Positions 31,174 through 42,562 of a stretch of 64,000 nucleotides of DNA are shown here, piece after piece. The stretch's first letter is position 1. The number at the start of each line of letters is the position of its first letter. The notes under the pieces were generated by a model, which was not told the origin of the DNA, did not search any database, and saw nothing but the letters and a program-made list of their open reading frames with translations. A program made the position numbers and the translations under genes. The stretch is from Coemansia sp. RSA 487 (lineage: Eukaryota; Kickxellomycota; Kickxellomycetes; Kickxellales; Kickxellaceae): positions 284,819 through 348,818 of the forward strand of contig JANBRJ010000006.1 of the NCBI GenBank assembly GCA_027577595.1, given 5' to 3'.

Positions 31174-32655
31174 TCATTTTTTCTGGCGCGCGCTAAGCCA
31201 CTCTGTAACTGTACTCTGGTACAACTCATCATTCAACCGGCGCGTTCTAGTGTGGTGCATTTGGAGCCTCTCCACTTGCTGTAGCAGCTCTACGATCTGC
31301 CGCTCGGACGACTTGTTTCCTGGCCGCAGGCTCTCAAGCACAGCAGCATCAGCATATGAGGTTTGGCTATATGGCGTGGACACGTTCAGCATGCTTTCGA
31401 AGTGAGCCATATCTCTGGTAACGTCAGAGAGCCTTTGTTTGACTGACGCTTCAAATGTAGTGCTTATCTTACTTCCTGCTTCTTGCGCAAGCCGCTGAAG
31501 CGGCGTAAAACTGATTGACGAGATTTTCTGTGGGACAGGCTGTTCGGCTATTATCTCCGGTCGAAGCAGACCCATGTCAACCGATGCTCTTGGCCCGCCG
31601 AGCTGTGGAGGCGCTAGCCGGAAGCTCAACTGAGTGACGCCTGTACCCAGCTGCTTGTCATTGATTGTTCGCAGGCACTGGCGACTTGCGGTATCCCAGA
31701 TCCGAATGTCTCCAGTTTCACTTGCAGATACCAACAACGATCCATCAAAATTCAGACAGAGTGCTACTATGCTCCTATCTGCAGTTGGATACCTGTCGTT
31801 GTGTTCAGAAAGAACTACATCGCTTGTTCCTCCAAGCGCTACAAGCTCCGTCTCCACACGTTTCACGCTGTCTTCCAGGTTGGAATTTCTATATGTAAAG
31901 AGGTTTGTCTGGAAAAGCCCGGCTGCTGTTGCTGCAAATACACGCGTTTCGCCTTTGTCTACAGCAATGTCATTGACGACGCCTGAATACAGAAGAGTTG
32001 CAAGAAGTTCTGCCCTTCCGACATAGCTCTCACCATCGTACTCAATGCGCACCCGCCACTGCTTGCATGTGTGGTCCTTGCTAGCTGTATATATTCTGCC
32101 CCGGCCAGAAAGAATACCTGGCAGAGCCAAGTGCAAAGCTGTGATTTCCAATGTGTGATCCGTCAGCGATACAATCGGCGTGACAGCAGCGTCCCTGGTT
32201 GCAAAGTGATCCAGTACCTGTGACAGAACCCATATATGCACCGCTGCATCTTCACCGCCCGATACAAGCAAGCCTTCGCTACTGCTCAGCGAAGTGACAG
32301 CACCATAATGCGCATCCCATGACCGCAGCATTCGTCCAGAGGCAGTAGCCCAGATCATGATCCTGCCCGATTTCGCCCCGGCCGCCAAGTACGTGCCTCT
32401 GTCCAGCACGTGCACACACGATATTTCTTCTGGAAAGGGGAATTTCAATTTTTCACTTGTATCGCCGCGATTAAGCATGTATATATGGCACAGGGGTTTC
32501 TTGGAATCAACCGCCGCTACCCATGAATCACAGAGATCGAATCCATACCGACCACTAACGCTGACGCCCAGACCTTGCGCAAGTTTGGTTCCTCTGCGCA
32601 AATCATATATCTGCACTCCAGTTTTAGTTCCTGCCGCAACGATTTCGGTAAACAT
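31174..32655 (-). CDS. WD40 protein Ipi3/WDR18 (Rix1 complex)
   Basis: A single-exon 493-aa beta-propeller. The ATG at 32655 (MFTEIVAAGTKTG) is the first Met and matches the family start. WD repeats are visible from about residue 75 to 330 (GRIMIWATASG, VSGGEDAAVHIWVLS, YTASKDHTCKQWRV, VSASETGDIRIWDTAS). A helical C-terminus ends QMHHTRTRRLNDELYQ, like the coiled end of WDR18/Ipi3. The yeast protein acts with Rix1 and Ipi1 on pre-60S particles in ITS2 processing and Rea1 recruitment. The C-terminal helix and the repeat with YTASKDHTCKQW support this over a generic WD40 protein, but without a search I keep some doubt. Confidence 0.82.
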   Translation of the reverse strand: MFTEIVAAGTKTGVQIYDLRRGTKLAQGLGVSVSGRYGFDLCDSWVAAVDSKKPLCHIYMLNRGDTSEKLKFPFPEEISCVHVLDRGTYLAAGAKSGRIMIWATASGRMLRSWDAHYGAVTSLSSSEGLLVSGGEDAAVHIWVLSQVLDHFATRDAAVTPIVSLTDHTLEITALHLALPGILSGRGRIYTASKDHTCKQWRVRIEYDGESYVGRAELLATLLYSGVVNDIAVDKGETRVFAATAAGLFQTNLFTYRNSNLEDSVKRVETELVALGGTSDVVLSEHNDRYPTADRSIVALCLNFDGSLLVSASETGDIRIWDTASRQCLRTINDKQLGTGVTQLSFRLAPPQLGGPRASVDMGLLRPEIIAEQPVPQKISSISFTPLQRLAQEAGSKISTTFEASVKQRLSDVTRDMAHFESMLNVSTPYSQTSYADAAVLESLRPGNKSSERQIVELLQQVERLQMHHTRTRRLNDELYQSTVTEWLSARQKK

Positions 32656-32879
32656 ATTCTGGTGAATAACTAAATGTAGCAATGAGTAGCAGAGTCTCGT
32701 TGCATTATAATTCTTAAAGATAGCAAAGTTAAAAAGAAAGGATAGGTAGACAAGAAAATTTTATTTTGGCCAGAAAAAAACGTTCTGGCACAAATGATCG
32801 CAATTTGTGTTTCTCTAATCAGCTCCTGCGGCTCGGCTCAATCAAAACTCACCTCCCTTAAAAATAAATTAATTAAGCA

Positions 32880-35800
32880 CTAAATGTCAAGCATGCACGC
32901 AACAGCCTCAAGGGTGTTCGAGGTTGGATTCAGTTTGAGCTCCCATTTTGTATGGTATGACACGCCGTCAGAGCGTCTAATTGAAAGTACTCCGGGCTGT
33001 GCATCTGAAGGCAGCTGGAATGTGTAAATCGTACTGTCTTCCGCTTTCTTTTCTGGTTCAACTTCTGGCTTCTTGGTTGAAGCACCACTCTTTGAAAGAG
33101 CTACATTTGTAGGAGCTTGACGCTGCTGCTGCTGCTGCGGTATGTTACGATTGCCTTGAGTCAGTGCGGTGTTTTCTTGAACCGCGCCAGAACAAAGTGT
33201 CGTTTTGTTGAGCATTAGCTGCATTTGAGCAGAATCAAAGTTTTGTACATCCATTACCAGCTTGCCCTCTCCTGTCATGGAGATGTCAGTAACTCGTGGA
33301 ATAGGGCTTATATAGCGCAGCGGCACCGGCCGCTCAGAAGGAATGGAGTAAGAGTATGTGAATCCAGATATTCCAACAATTGTCCAGCAAAAGGCATCGT
33401 CAATCTCAGCACCTCCATCGTCGCTTTTTGTGTCCCGTGCGCGTGTTCTCGAAATACGAGCATTTTCTAACCCCTCAAATGTGAGTTCTGGGGAGCCATC
33501 AGGGTCATCAAAGTGCATATTTGATCCGCCCTCTGTAACTACAGGACTGTAATGGCCAACATCGGCCTTGAGGAACTGCATGGAGCTTCCAGAAACAGGC
33601 GGCTTTAGCTGAAGTGCTATCTTTTGCATCTGGCTGACAGGAGATCTTGCATTCTCCACAAGTCGCCCACGCTCAACCTTGTGAATGATCATTGGCGGTG
33701 ACTGGAAATTGCGCCGCGACTCGACCAGAACAATCTCCGACCCATAGAACAGTGGTCTGCGGTCCATTGGTTGAGCCTGATCACTGCCTCTTGAATTCCC
33801 AGTGGTCTCGTTTCTGCCGCAGTCACCGTTGTCTGATAGAACAACCACCTCCAGCGGTGACCAGTTATGACTCTGGGCGACCCAGCGATTTGTATTGTGG
33901 TCCACGTTCAGATACTTTGTCCGGAATGTCTGCGAGTTTATGCGATTGAACAGAGAGATAAGCGACCCGGCACGGATGCAAGACGACTGATTTCGTGCTT
34001 TGGCGGTTTTCTTGCTGGGTTTGGAGATGATTGAAACTGGGTCGGACTCAAGCGATGCGTATACGTCAGGCGCATGCCAGCGATTGCTGTCGTGCGGATA
34101 CAACTGAATACCCACGGTTGTAGGTATCAGCAAGTCAAGCTGTAGGCGGAAACTCTTTGCCTTTTGCATGCCAGTTACATGTAGACTTTTAAAAAGAGCG
34201 ACGTTGCGTTCATTGAATGACGTCTGGCATTCCAGTGGTGCGTGCGAGCTTGAGGAGGGTCGCACACTGTTTCCAGAGCCACCATTGCTGCTGTCTGTGT
34301 TCTGGGCTCCTTCCTGTTGGTCTCCCCCATTTGCGCCACCGCGTAGGGGAAGTCGCGACGGGGACAACCGCCCATGAGTGTCGGTATTTGGTGCAACTGA
34401 CAAAAGCATGGGTGAGTGATGCGCAATTTCAGCGCTGTAGCCATCGCCGCACAGAAGCACAGCTGGAGGAGGACACAAGAAGCGCTTTTCGCCACCATAC
34501 GACTTTTGTGCAACAGATGCATGGTAACAGGTAATCACAACCTCGTTGCCGGCACATAGTGACTGCCTCTGCGGCAAATCCACGGATAAGTCGTCAGCGG
34601 CAGTAACAGGATGTCCAGATGACCCAGTGCTGGGTCCTAATGAAAGCTCAGGCGCGGTGCGCGCAAGATTGTGCAGCGACATTGCCGCATCTGTTGCCCC
34701 ATATGAACGTTTCCGTGATGCCAGCTGCGAAGCGCTCGATGCCAATGAGCCAGTGCCAGAACCGTAACCGGACAAAGAGGGAGCAGGTGCTGCGCTGGTG
34801 GTTGCGTTATGCTGTTGGTGTGTGTCTGCAGAGCACTCCCGTGTGGGAGCTGGCTTTTGGTAATCGACCAAGCACGGTATCGAGATTGACTCGCGCGTGC
34901 CGCCAAAAGCAGGCGTATTGGGGGCTGACGAAGGTCCACACATCTCGCTCGTAAATGTATCCTCGCTAGCAACTGCCCCTGCAGACTCAATAAGCAAACC
35001 ATGTCCATCTTTTAAGCGTCTATATTTAGAATATATAGGCGGGAGATGTGCACCATAGCCATTTGTGCCTTTTTCGCCGTCTCCAGACGTGTAGACTAGA
35101 TCTCCGAACTCTCCTCTCTCCCTCTTGTACGCAGACCTATCACTTGCTCGAGTGTACAATCCATCACGGCTGCGATATGTGGATGTGGGCCTAGCCGTCG
35201 AAGCATCTGGGGAAATACCCTCTGTCAAGGCATGTATGGAAGGCAAGGTAGACCCAGAAGTAGTATGTTTACTACTGGTTATATTGCCAGGTCGCTGGTT
35301 TTCGCGGTACTGTCGTCTTTGTTGCTCGTAATGAGAATTGCTAATGGCAAGCAAGGCAGGCGAAAGAAGTGATGAAGTGCCGTCAAGAGACATGGAATTA
35401 GAAGTAGAAGCACTATTAGTGCTATCCATTGTCCCTTTACGAGAGCTATGCAAGCGCAGGTAGTCAGTTTTGTCTGTGCAGGGCTCTACAGAACGGTGTG
35501 AAACAAGCGGTGAGTGGCGTATGTTCGTCCGTGTTGACATTGGCGAGTATGCGTGGTTGTAGTGAGGGTCCTGTTGAAGTACGCGCGGCGGACGCCAAAA
35601 CGGCATATTCTGGTCGCCCCTGAGCGATTGCAGCGGAGGCAAAACGGGCGGAGGTATATGGTCATTTGGTATTGAGTCGTCTTCCTGGTCGCCAGAAATG
35701 TAGCAGTGAATCCGTCGTGAATAGTCCTCAGTCAGCCTATTGTCGGTCTGCACAACTGGATTCGCGGCTGGTGGCGGGAACATTTGTGATGCACCCGGCG

Positions 35801-36260
35801 CAGCGTGGGAATAAGTCATAGAGCCATTGTGGAAAACCAATCCTTTGTCGCTATCGCCACCACGGCCAGCAGTAGTGATATCGGTGGTGGTGCAGTTCTT
35901 ATCGGCGGCTTTAAAGCCGCTCTTGTGAGGAGAGGAGTGTCTGAGACTAGCATGTTGGGCCACCCGACTGCTGTCGTTAATAGAGCCTGTGTCGCCACCA
36001 TACGTGCTAGGAAATTGACGGTATCGCATCTCGGACGGCGGGGCGACAGCGTTGCAGTTGGCTGCTTCTTCGTTGTAAACAGCCATTTTTCCTATGTGAT
36101 GCTCGCCTATAAACGCCGACGAGTTTGCGGTGTGGATATCAGAAATAGTACTCACCGGCATAGCAACACGGCCAGTGTTGGTGGTGCGGCGGGCTGTATA
36201 GTGTACTGGCGAAGTAGGGTAGCTAGCATTGTGGCTACGCGACACTTTGCGGTGGTCCAT
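32880..36260 (-). CDS. CSL-family DNA-binding factor (CBF1/Su(H)/Lag-1), Cbf11/12-like
   Basis: A single-exon 1126-aa transcription factor that binds GTGRGAA-type sites. Residues 1 to about 560 are disordered (Ser/Thr/Pro/His-rich). The core begins near 570: RHR-N domain (ITCYHASVAQKSYGGEKRF, then LCPPP, the DNA-contacting loop), SIISKPSKKTAK and SLISLFNRINSQTFRTKYL near 760-780, then the beta-trefoil and a C-terminal IPT/TIG-like fold from about 975 (YISPIPRVTDISMTG...). The trefoil carries long fungal insertions. Fungi lack Notch; in fission yeast Cbf11/Cbf12 regulate lipid metabolism, adhesion and cell cycle. The long N-terminus suggests the Cbf12 (class F2) type. Short Gln runs (CAG-type codons near 33126) are present. 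Confidence 0.95.
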   Translation of the reverse strand: MDHRKVSRSHNASYPTSPVHYTARRTTNTGRVAMPVSTISDIHTANSSAFIGEHHIGKMAVYNEEAANCNAVAPPSEMRYRQFPSTYGGDTGSINDSSRVAQHASLRHSSPHKSGFKAADKNCTTTDITTAGRGGDSDKGLVFHNGSMTYSHAAPGASQMFPPPAANPVVQTDNRLTEDYSRRIHCYISGDQEDDSIPNDHIPPPVLPPLQSLRGDQNMPFWRPPRVLQQDPHYNHAYSPMSTRTNIRHSPLVSHRSVEPCTDKTDYLRLHSSRKGTMDSTNSASTSNSMSLDGTSSLLSPALLAISNSHYEQQRRQYRENQRPGNITSSKHTTSGSTLPSIHALTEGISPDASTARPTSTYRSRDGLYTRASDRSAYKRERGEFGDLVYTSGDGEKGTNGYGAHLPPIYSKYRRLKDGHGLLIESAGAVASEDTFTSEMCGPSSAPNTPAFGGTRESISIPCLVDYQKPAPTRECSADTHQQHNATTSAAPAPSLSGYGSGTGSLASSASQLASRKRSYGATDAAMSLHNLARTAPELSLGPSTGSSGHPVTAADDLSVDLPQRQSLCAGNEVVITCYHASVAQKSYGGEKRFLCPPPAVLLCGDGYSAEIAHHSPMLLSVAPNTDTHGRLSPSRLPLRGGANGGDQQEGAQNTDSSNGGSGNSVRPSSSSHAPLECQTSFNERNVALFKSLHVTGMQKAKSFRLQLDLLIPTTVGIQLYPHDSNRWHAPDVYASLESDPVSIISKPSKKTAKARNQSSCIRAGSLISLFNRINSQTFRTKYLNVDHNTNRWVAQSHNWSPLEVVVLSDNGDCGRNETTGNSRGSDQAQPMDRRPLFYGSEIVLVESRRNFQSPPMIIHKVERGRLVENARSPVSQMQKIALQLKPPVSGSSMQFLKADVGHYSPVVTEGGSNMHFDDPDGSPELTFEGLENARISRTRARDTKSDDGGAEIDDAFCWTIVGISGFTYSYSIPSERPVPLRYISPIPRVTDISMTGEGKLVMDVQNFDSAQMQLMLNKTTLCSGAVQENTALTQGNRNIPQQQQQRQAPTNVALSKSGASTKKPEVEPEKKAEDSTIYTFQLPSDAQPGVLSIRRSDGVSYHTKWELKLNPTSNTLEAVACMLDI

Positions 36261-36594
36261 GGCGAGGGATTTTGTCTATGCTTTAGGGTAAAGCGCAGTC
36301 TTACAAGCTGTGTGCGGCGCGTATAAGTAAAAATGTAATAAATAATCAATACCAAGCGACAGTCTGTCCAGATATAAAGATAAAAAGAAGTGAGCAAGTA
36401 AAAAAAAAAGGTCTAGTATGGTGTTAATGCAAAAGAGCGATTTAGTGACAAGTCTGAATATTTGAGAAGAAAAACCGGTGCAAATCATGGTTGCTCCTGA
36501 GAAGAAACAGCAGCATGTGATAGGCTCTACTAAAAGGCTGGGAAATCATGTCTGTATCCACTGCGAGGCCGTGAGAATCAGCAGACAAAGCAAC

Positions 36595-37064
36595 TCACAA
36601 GACAAAGGGGGCATTTTCGCTGAGCGTGAGTAAAAAAAAATTATATGCTTGGCGACTTGGGCAGAGGCCATCTTTTGCTTGGCAAAAATAGTGGAACGGT
36701 TCTCGTTGCTGTAGGAGCTATACTTACCAGGCGCTCTGTACTTTGGCAACAGTGATGCGAGTGCGCTTACTACTAGCAAAAGAATGCTGTCTTGAATAGA
36801 TTATATATAGAAGATGAAGAACTCGAACGATACTTGTTTTCTCCTTGAAGAAAAAAAGCAGAAAAGCAGAAAAGTAAAAAGGCAAAAGAAAAAGAAACAT
36901 GAAATAGACACAGAGCACAATCCACAGCAATGGCCAACACAAGCGCTTGACTGTTATGTTGCAACAGCCTGCTGCTTGACGTCCAGAAAACAGCGAGTGG
37001 AGCGCGATAGAACCATGAGATCAGAACACGCTTTGGATTCTCACGGTCATACTTGTTGCGCCAT
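36595..37064 (-). CDS. Candidate small spliced gene, frame unresolved
   Basis: A strong splice pair is visible on the minus strand: donor gtaagtatag just after 36728 and acceptor ctcacgctcag ending at 36620, a 108-nt intron with a T-rich tract. Reading across it gives ...KRTRITVAKVQSA-CENAPFVL-stop, ending at 36595. A possible first exon is 37064..37053 (MAQQ, donor gtatga) joined in phase to an exon near 36786 starting HSFASS, giving a 31-residue product. Another phase gives SALASLLPKYRAPA..., with a hydrophobic end. I recognise no family. Splicing is well supported; the coding frame is not. Confidence 0.3.
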
Positions 37065-38334
37065 GGATGTCTGCCATTGCAATTCCATTGTGCAGAACGA
37101 AACCAGCTCACAAAATATCTCACAGCTGCGCACACTCATTTTGCTGATGCACGACCATCGATTGGAATCGATATACTTTTTCAAACTCCAGCAAACAGCG
37201 CAAAACTTTCTGCTCACACAGCTGACATTCACTTTTTTGGCGCGCAAAGTAGCGAATATATCAAAGTGTCAGAAAAATTGGAAAAAAAAATAACCAACAT
37301 TATAGCCGAATTAATAGATCAAGCACTGTGTTCGTTATGGACGGATAATGGATGTATGATGAGTGAATGTCTGGTATTTTGGGTACTAGCACTGTTTGGC
37401 AGTTGACATTCATGAACATACCGCATTTATATATTTGTGGTTGGTAGTTGATTATAATTAAAACTAAATACAACTGGGAAACTACATTCTAAAATACAAG
37501 TGTCTCTTGATCCTACAGAAAAACTCCTCCCACGAAATAGTCACAGAGCAAAAAAGGAATTCGCAGTGTGCGCAAAACGGACCCAATAAATCGTTAGTCA
37601 TTTGAACGGCACCTCCCTCATGTAACAAATGAGAGCATGGTAAAACTAAAGATGACGCTTCAGAATAATACAGACACTCAACATGCGCAAAAACACGCAG
37701 TCCAACCCATCTTCCTCTGGAAAGAGAAAGAGAGCGGCCACTTTGCGGCTTCTCAGAAAGAAACCTCGTGCCTTCCATTTATGTCCGCCCGTCTGGTGAA
37801 TAAAGTCATTAGCGTATCCAAGCTGCTTTCCCGCATCTGCTCGTATATGTTAGCATAGAGCAAACAACACTGGCTATATGCAGAGAACGAATATTACATA
37901 CCTAATCGAATCAGAATACGCTTGACAAAGCACAAAAACAAAATATACAAATAAAAAGTACAGATAAAAAGCGAAAAACTGATTCAAAAGAGCGTGCCTG
38001 AAAGGAAAGAAATATTCTTGAGAAAGGAGACAAAGCCGAAAAAATTTTCCATGTCACCTCCGCGGCTCGAGTCGCGCCATCTTTTGCCAACCTTGTATAT
38101 TTGGATCTGTGCAGATTGAGCCACATGCAGTACCAATATCAATATGTGGCTGTGCTGATGCTCAAATAATAATACAAAAGGCCCATGCTTATCTTTCTGA
38201 AATAAAAAAAAGCATCGCCGCCGGACCGCCTGGCCGCAATTAGCCTTTAGAACCATACAAACCGTAACCCAGTCTATACTAACCATATCTGGCACATTAT
38301 CACACCTCAGCTATCGTAATCGCAAAATGATGAT

Positions 38335-38439
38335 GAATGTGGCTGGTGTCCGCGCTTGTCGTTCACTGCGCTTGTTGTGCGCGATATAATTCATATTTCG
38401 GAATTTCAGCTAAACAACGAACATTGCACCAGCCACATT
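38335..38439. repeat. 13-bp perfect inverted repeat, 79-bp loop
   Basis: AATGTGGCTGGTG (38335-38347) and CACCAGCCACATT (38427-38439) are exact complements. The pair could bracket a structured RNA or be a palindromic regulatory site. No snRNA or snoRNA motif is visible inside. Confidence 0.5.
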
Positions 38440-39013
38440 ATGTGGTTAAGGGCATTGACAAAAGCGAATAAAAAAGGATGAATGGGCTCGAGGCTTTACT
38501 GCATACCAGAGACCACTAGAACAATGCCACTTGCACGAACAGCCACTGATTCGGTTGCCAAAGTAAAAACACCAACCAATACTTTTGTTTACCTATTCTA
38601 TATTATTTAAATTTCCTGTGGTTATCTTCCACCATGCTTTTGAATAAGTCCATTTATAGTTACATAGAATGGCAATCCTTGTTGGAAAGATGCGCTGTGC
38701 TAACATTGACGTGTATGTGCTAGCAAACGAAATCTGGGAAAACGCTGCAAAAACGGACTGCTCAATACTGATGCCATGTCCAGGGTTGAAAACCTTCACA
38801 CATATCATTGGCTATGGTAGCTATTCTAGAGTAACAAAGGATTCGATCAAGACCGAAATTACAACTGCTTTACGCGAACCAGGCTGTTCTCGATGTGTGA
38901 CCTAACCAGTCAATATACCCCATTCTTGCATCTCACAGTATGAATAATAAAAATAGCATCGACAAAGGCTTTAATTGACAAAGGTCACAGCATCTATTTG
39001 TTAGCTGTTTTCT

Positions 39014-39042
39014 GTTGTTGTTGCTGTTGCTGTTGTTGTTGC
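39014..39042. repeat. TTG/CTG microsatellite
   Basis: A trinucleotide repeat of TTG and CTG units in non-coding DNA, about 28 bp long, interrupted. Confidence 0.8.
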
Positions 39043-41211
39043 CGTGACTATGATATGGTGAAGCAGAATCAGTCTGTTTTGACAACTTTCAACAACTACA
39101 CCCCATCCACACAACTCTACTTTTTGCTCGTTGCGTGGTACACTCCTCTATAAATTACCGTGTCATTTTCTCCTTTCACCACCACACGCACCACACTCTA
39201 AGATATCATCAGTTTTTAGCCATTTTTAGTCGCTATAGCCGCCGCCACGATCCTTCTTTCTACCTTTCTTGTTCTTTTTTTCGTATTACGTTGGCCACAG
39301 TAAAACATATTACTCATAGCATATTTCTAACACCCAGTGACATTACAGCTCTCTGGTGCCTTTCCTACAACGGCAAGTATTTGAGACAAGAAGTCAAGTA
39401 AATATACTTAGTATTCTCGTATTGAATCAATACATATCTTGAAGACATATATCACAGAGCTTTTTACGTGTTATATTTGCCACCTCGCATGTCTAGTATT
39501 ACTTCTATGACTATCTTTGGCTGGATCGCTACTTTTGCTGCCACTTTTAAAGATGCTTTTTATTCTGCTCCTTGCGCATTACACATCCTTTTGTTCCTCC
39601 TTTTTCGCCATCGCCACAATGGCCCCATGTCAACATATCTGCACTGCATATCATCTTTTCTTGGCCCTTCCTCCCTGTCGGAAAAGCTACAGCCTTTCTA
39701 GCTTGTCAATATAAAATGAAACAACAATCGCACATCCCTTTATTCTCTATAATTTATATACGTTGGCCTAGACTTGCTGATAATTTTTCTCATTTAAAAT
39801 ACCCTAAACACTGCGTCTTTTCTATACTCCAAAAGAGCTATCGCAAATATCGGTTGTGCAAAAACTCACACTGTCCAAGCTGTATTTTTCTAGTATCACT
39901 TGGCGCCCACCTTCACGATTACATATGATCTATATATGTTATGTCCCTGCTATTCCCAATACACGAAAGCCAACATACGCAGAGATTCTCTTTTTGACCA
40001 CAACGACAGCCGATTTTTTGTCTGGTTGTTGGGTGTGTTTGTGAATCAACAACTTTTTGGTGAAAATGGAAAAGCCGCCTTTTTGCTTGTATTTGAGCTC
40101 CCCTTATTATCGGCTTGGACAAGAGCACATTTCCGTCTATTGTTGACGCTGTTGTTGTTTCGCCACTTTTGCCATTTCTGCAGTGCTGAAATTGCAAAAT
40201 AACAACCACAACTAGAAGGCGGCTGCTTTTGCACTTGGCATACCCACTCCCATCTCTGTGCTTTGCCACAGGAAAACATTTGGGCGTATGTAGTTTTAAT
40301 TCTTTGGTTTTCTAGCACATTCTCATTACTTTTTCGCCAGAAAACGTGTTTGCACTTCTTCTCCCTCACCCCTGTGGCATTTGCCGTTTCTCAAATTGTG
40401 TGGTCCACGTTGTGTCCAAGCCAGTCCGTATCCCCTCTCTCGCCCCCCCGTCCTCCCCATTTTTACTTGAATGGCTCGGTCTCGCCATGTTGTAATTATC
40501 TCCCTCCTTTACTACTGTTGCCATTTCCAGCCTTGTCTACGATAATGTTAGCCACATGTGTCTGGACAATCAAATAGACTAGTCTAATAAATTGTGTAGT
40601 TGTAAGAAACAAAGAACAGCGCCAAAAGTTCCTGTTTCAACATCCAATTTCCCCTTTCCCCAGAAACATATGTATTGTGTTTGATATATGACCGCTCCTT
40701 TCAGTGTTTGAAAATTATACATTTGTCCAACAACAGTAGAGGCATTACAGGCTACTACCGGTGCCCATTCCATTTTTAAACGATGGGTAGAGATGAATGG
40801 ACTCTTTCAATAGCCATGAGGGCAATGTAAACAGCCGTGTTCAATCCCTAAATTCTGTTATGAAAATATACTCACGTGTGTGTACACCGTATATGTTGTC
40901 CATCATTCTGCACAGGCTTGCCCGTGGTTTCCGTAGTTTTGTACATTACATTCCCTGTCATCGTCATCTCTTGCGTAGGGAAAAAGAAAAAGAATGAAAC
41001 GATCCAGCCGGTGCATAACCATTTTCCCCACTATTTTATGTGCCACAAATGCAATTTTCTTCCTCTTCGTTGGATGGACGACGTAGAATTTTCATTTGTT
41101 TATGCTGGCGGCATTGTCATGTCCCACCACATAAGCCAGCAAATACTTGTGCCGTATTAAGCTAGTTTGGGGATTGGAAACTACCCCCATGTAATCCATA
41201 TTTGAAATAAC

Positions 41212-41249
41212 ACCCTTTCCTTCTCTCCTTTCCTCTCCTTCTCTTTTCG
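41212..41249 (+). repeat. Pure polypyrimidine tract
   Basis: About 38 bp of only C and T on the plus strand (ccctttccttctctcctttc and onwards). It belongs to a broader pyrimidine-rich stretch upstream of the HMG gene; a second T-rich tract lies near 41930-41985. Confidence 0.8.
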
Positions 41250-42562
41250 TATATGGTCTATTCCTGACTTATACTCTCTCCCCTTTTCTGCCCCATCGGT
41301 GATCTGCTTATATATATTCAGTTGTATACACACTTCTTCCCTTTCCCAACGACGAATACATCCTTCGCATGTAATTATCTCTGTTAAAGCTTGTTTCCAT
41401 AGGCTCTGCATATCTACGCATGCCACACACATGTTCAATCTACTAATGCAGTTGCTTCCCCACGTTTGAATCACGTCATGTGTGTACTTTTTCTAAGGTG
41501 TAGAAAGCACAGCCCAAGTGTTGGACAAAGAACACATCTGCAAAGCGCTTGTACTATTTGAAAAAGGTGAGTCTAGGCTCGTTTCCATCTCCAACACATC
41601 ATGCCTATTCGACGTGTAAAAAAAAAGAGGTTGGGTATGCTAGTGGAATTGCGTTGGCTGCTGGTTCGCCCCAATGATAGTAGCAGTAATAGTAATGGTG
41701 ATGGTGGTAGGGTTGGCTTTGCCCATTGACTGGCCTGGGAGGTACGGATAGAATGGGAATCATAATTCCCAATATGGATATTGTAAACCGCAAAAGGATA
41801 GTTTATCAGCAACTTTTTTCATACCATGCCAATATTTGTATGGTTCATGGTTGGTGTGAAACCTCCTCTCCCCTTCCATGTTGCTCCACATATTGCCTCC
41901 TTTTTTGTTACCCTACAACATCAGTCTTTTCTTTTTTTTTCTCCTTTCTTTTTTTTTACTTTTTCCCTCTCCACTGCAAAGCTATTTCTGTGTTGTTTTT
42001 ATACCGTGTCTTGATGGGGTCACTCTTCATCCACATTGGCTTTTTTTATTCACGCCGTCACGTCGTAGCTGCGTAAACACACGTCTAACCCCTTGCTTGT
42101 GAAAGTTACAAGCAACCTTGCCTATTTCCTTTTTCAGCCCAGCTGCTGTATCTCCACTTGTGCGTATCCCACCCCCACCACCTTTCCCTTCTTTTCTTTA
42201 AGCGCTCCTGTGTGCAGGTTTTTATTCTTCACAAGTTTTCCGCGTAAGCGTAGACCAGGAGAAGAGACACCTCCACACGTTTTTTAAACAACCTCTCTCT
42301 TGATCAAAGCAAACAACTATTTTGTCACAGCACGTGTTGACCCTTATGCAAAAAAAACTAACTTGTTCTTTGTTGCCTGCTGCATATGTAGTTTTTTAGA
42401 TTTTGAAAAGAAACCGCCAAACCCTCCACACCACAGCAGGACAGACACTACGAAAGTCAAAAAGCGACCTTTCTAAACGAACCACAAAACAAAACATAAA
42501 ACACGCGCACAGCTCCCCACGTCTTTACCAATTTCCGCAAGAGCATTGTTCCGCTACTAGCC

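Larger units (their letters stand above)
36261..42562. other. Long gene-poor region upstream of the AT-hook/HMG gene
   Basis: About 6.3 kb. Only one small spliced transcript is suspected (36595-37064, minus). The rest has short open frames without coding character, a TATA-like ctataaatta near 39148, a CTG/TTG microsatellite, a polypyrimidine tract and an inverted-repeat pair at 38335/38427. From about 39 kb the plus strand is markedly pyrimidine-rich, which suits long 5' UTR or promoter DNA of the HMG gene. Confidence 0.5.

Noticed and set aside
36715-36740. U1 snRNA-like 5' end (ATACTTACC on the plus strand)
   Set aside because: This is simply the reverse complement of a strong minus-strand splice donor; the following sequence does not match U1.
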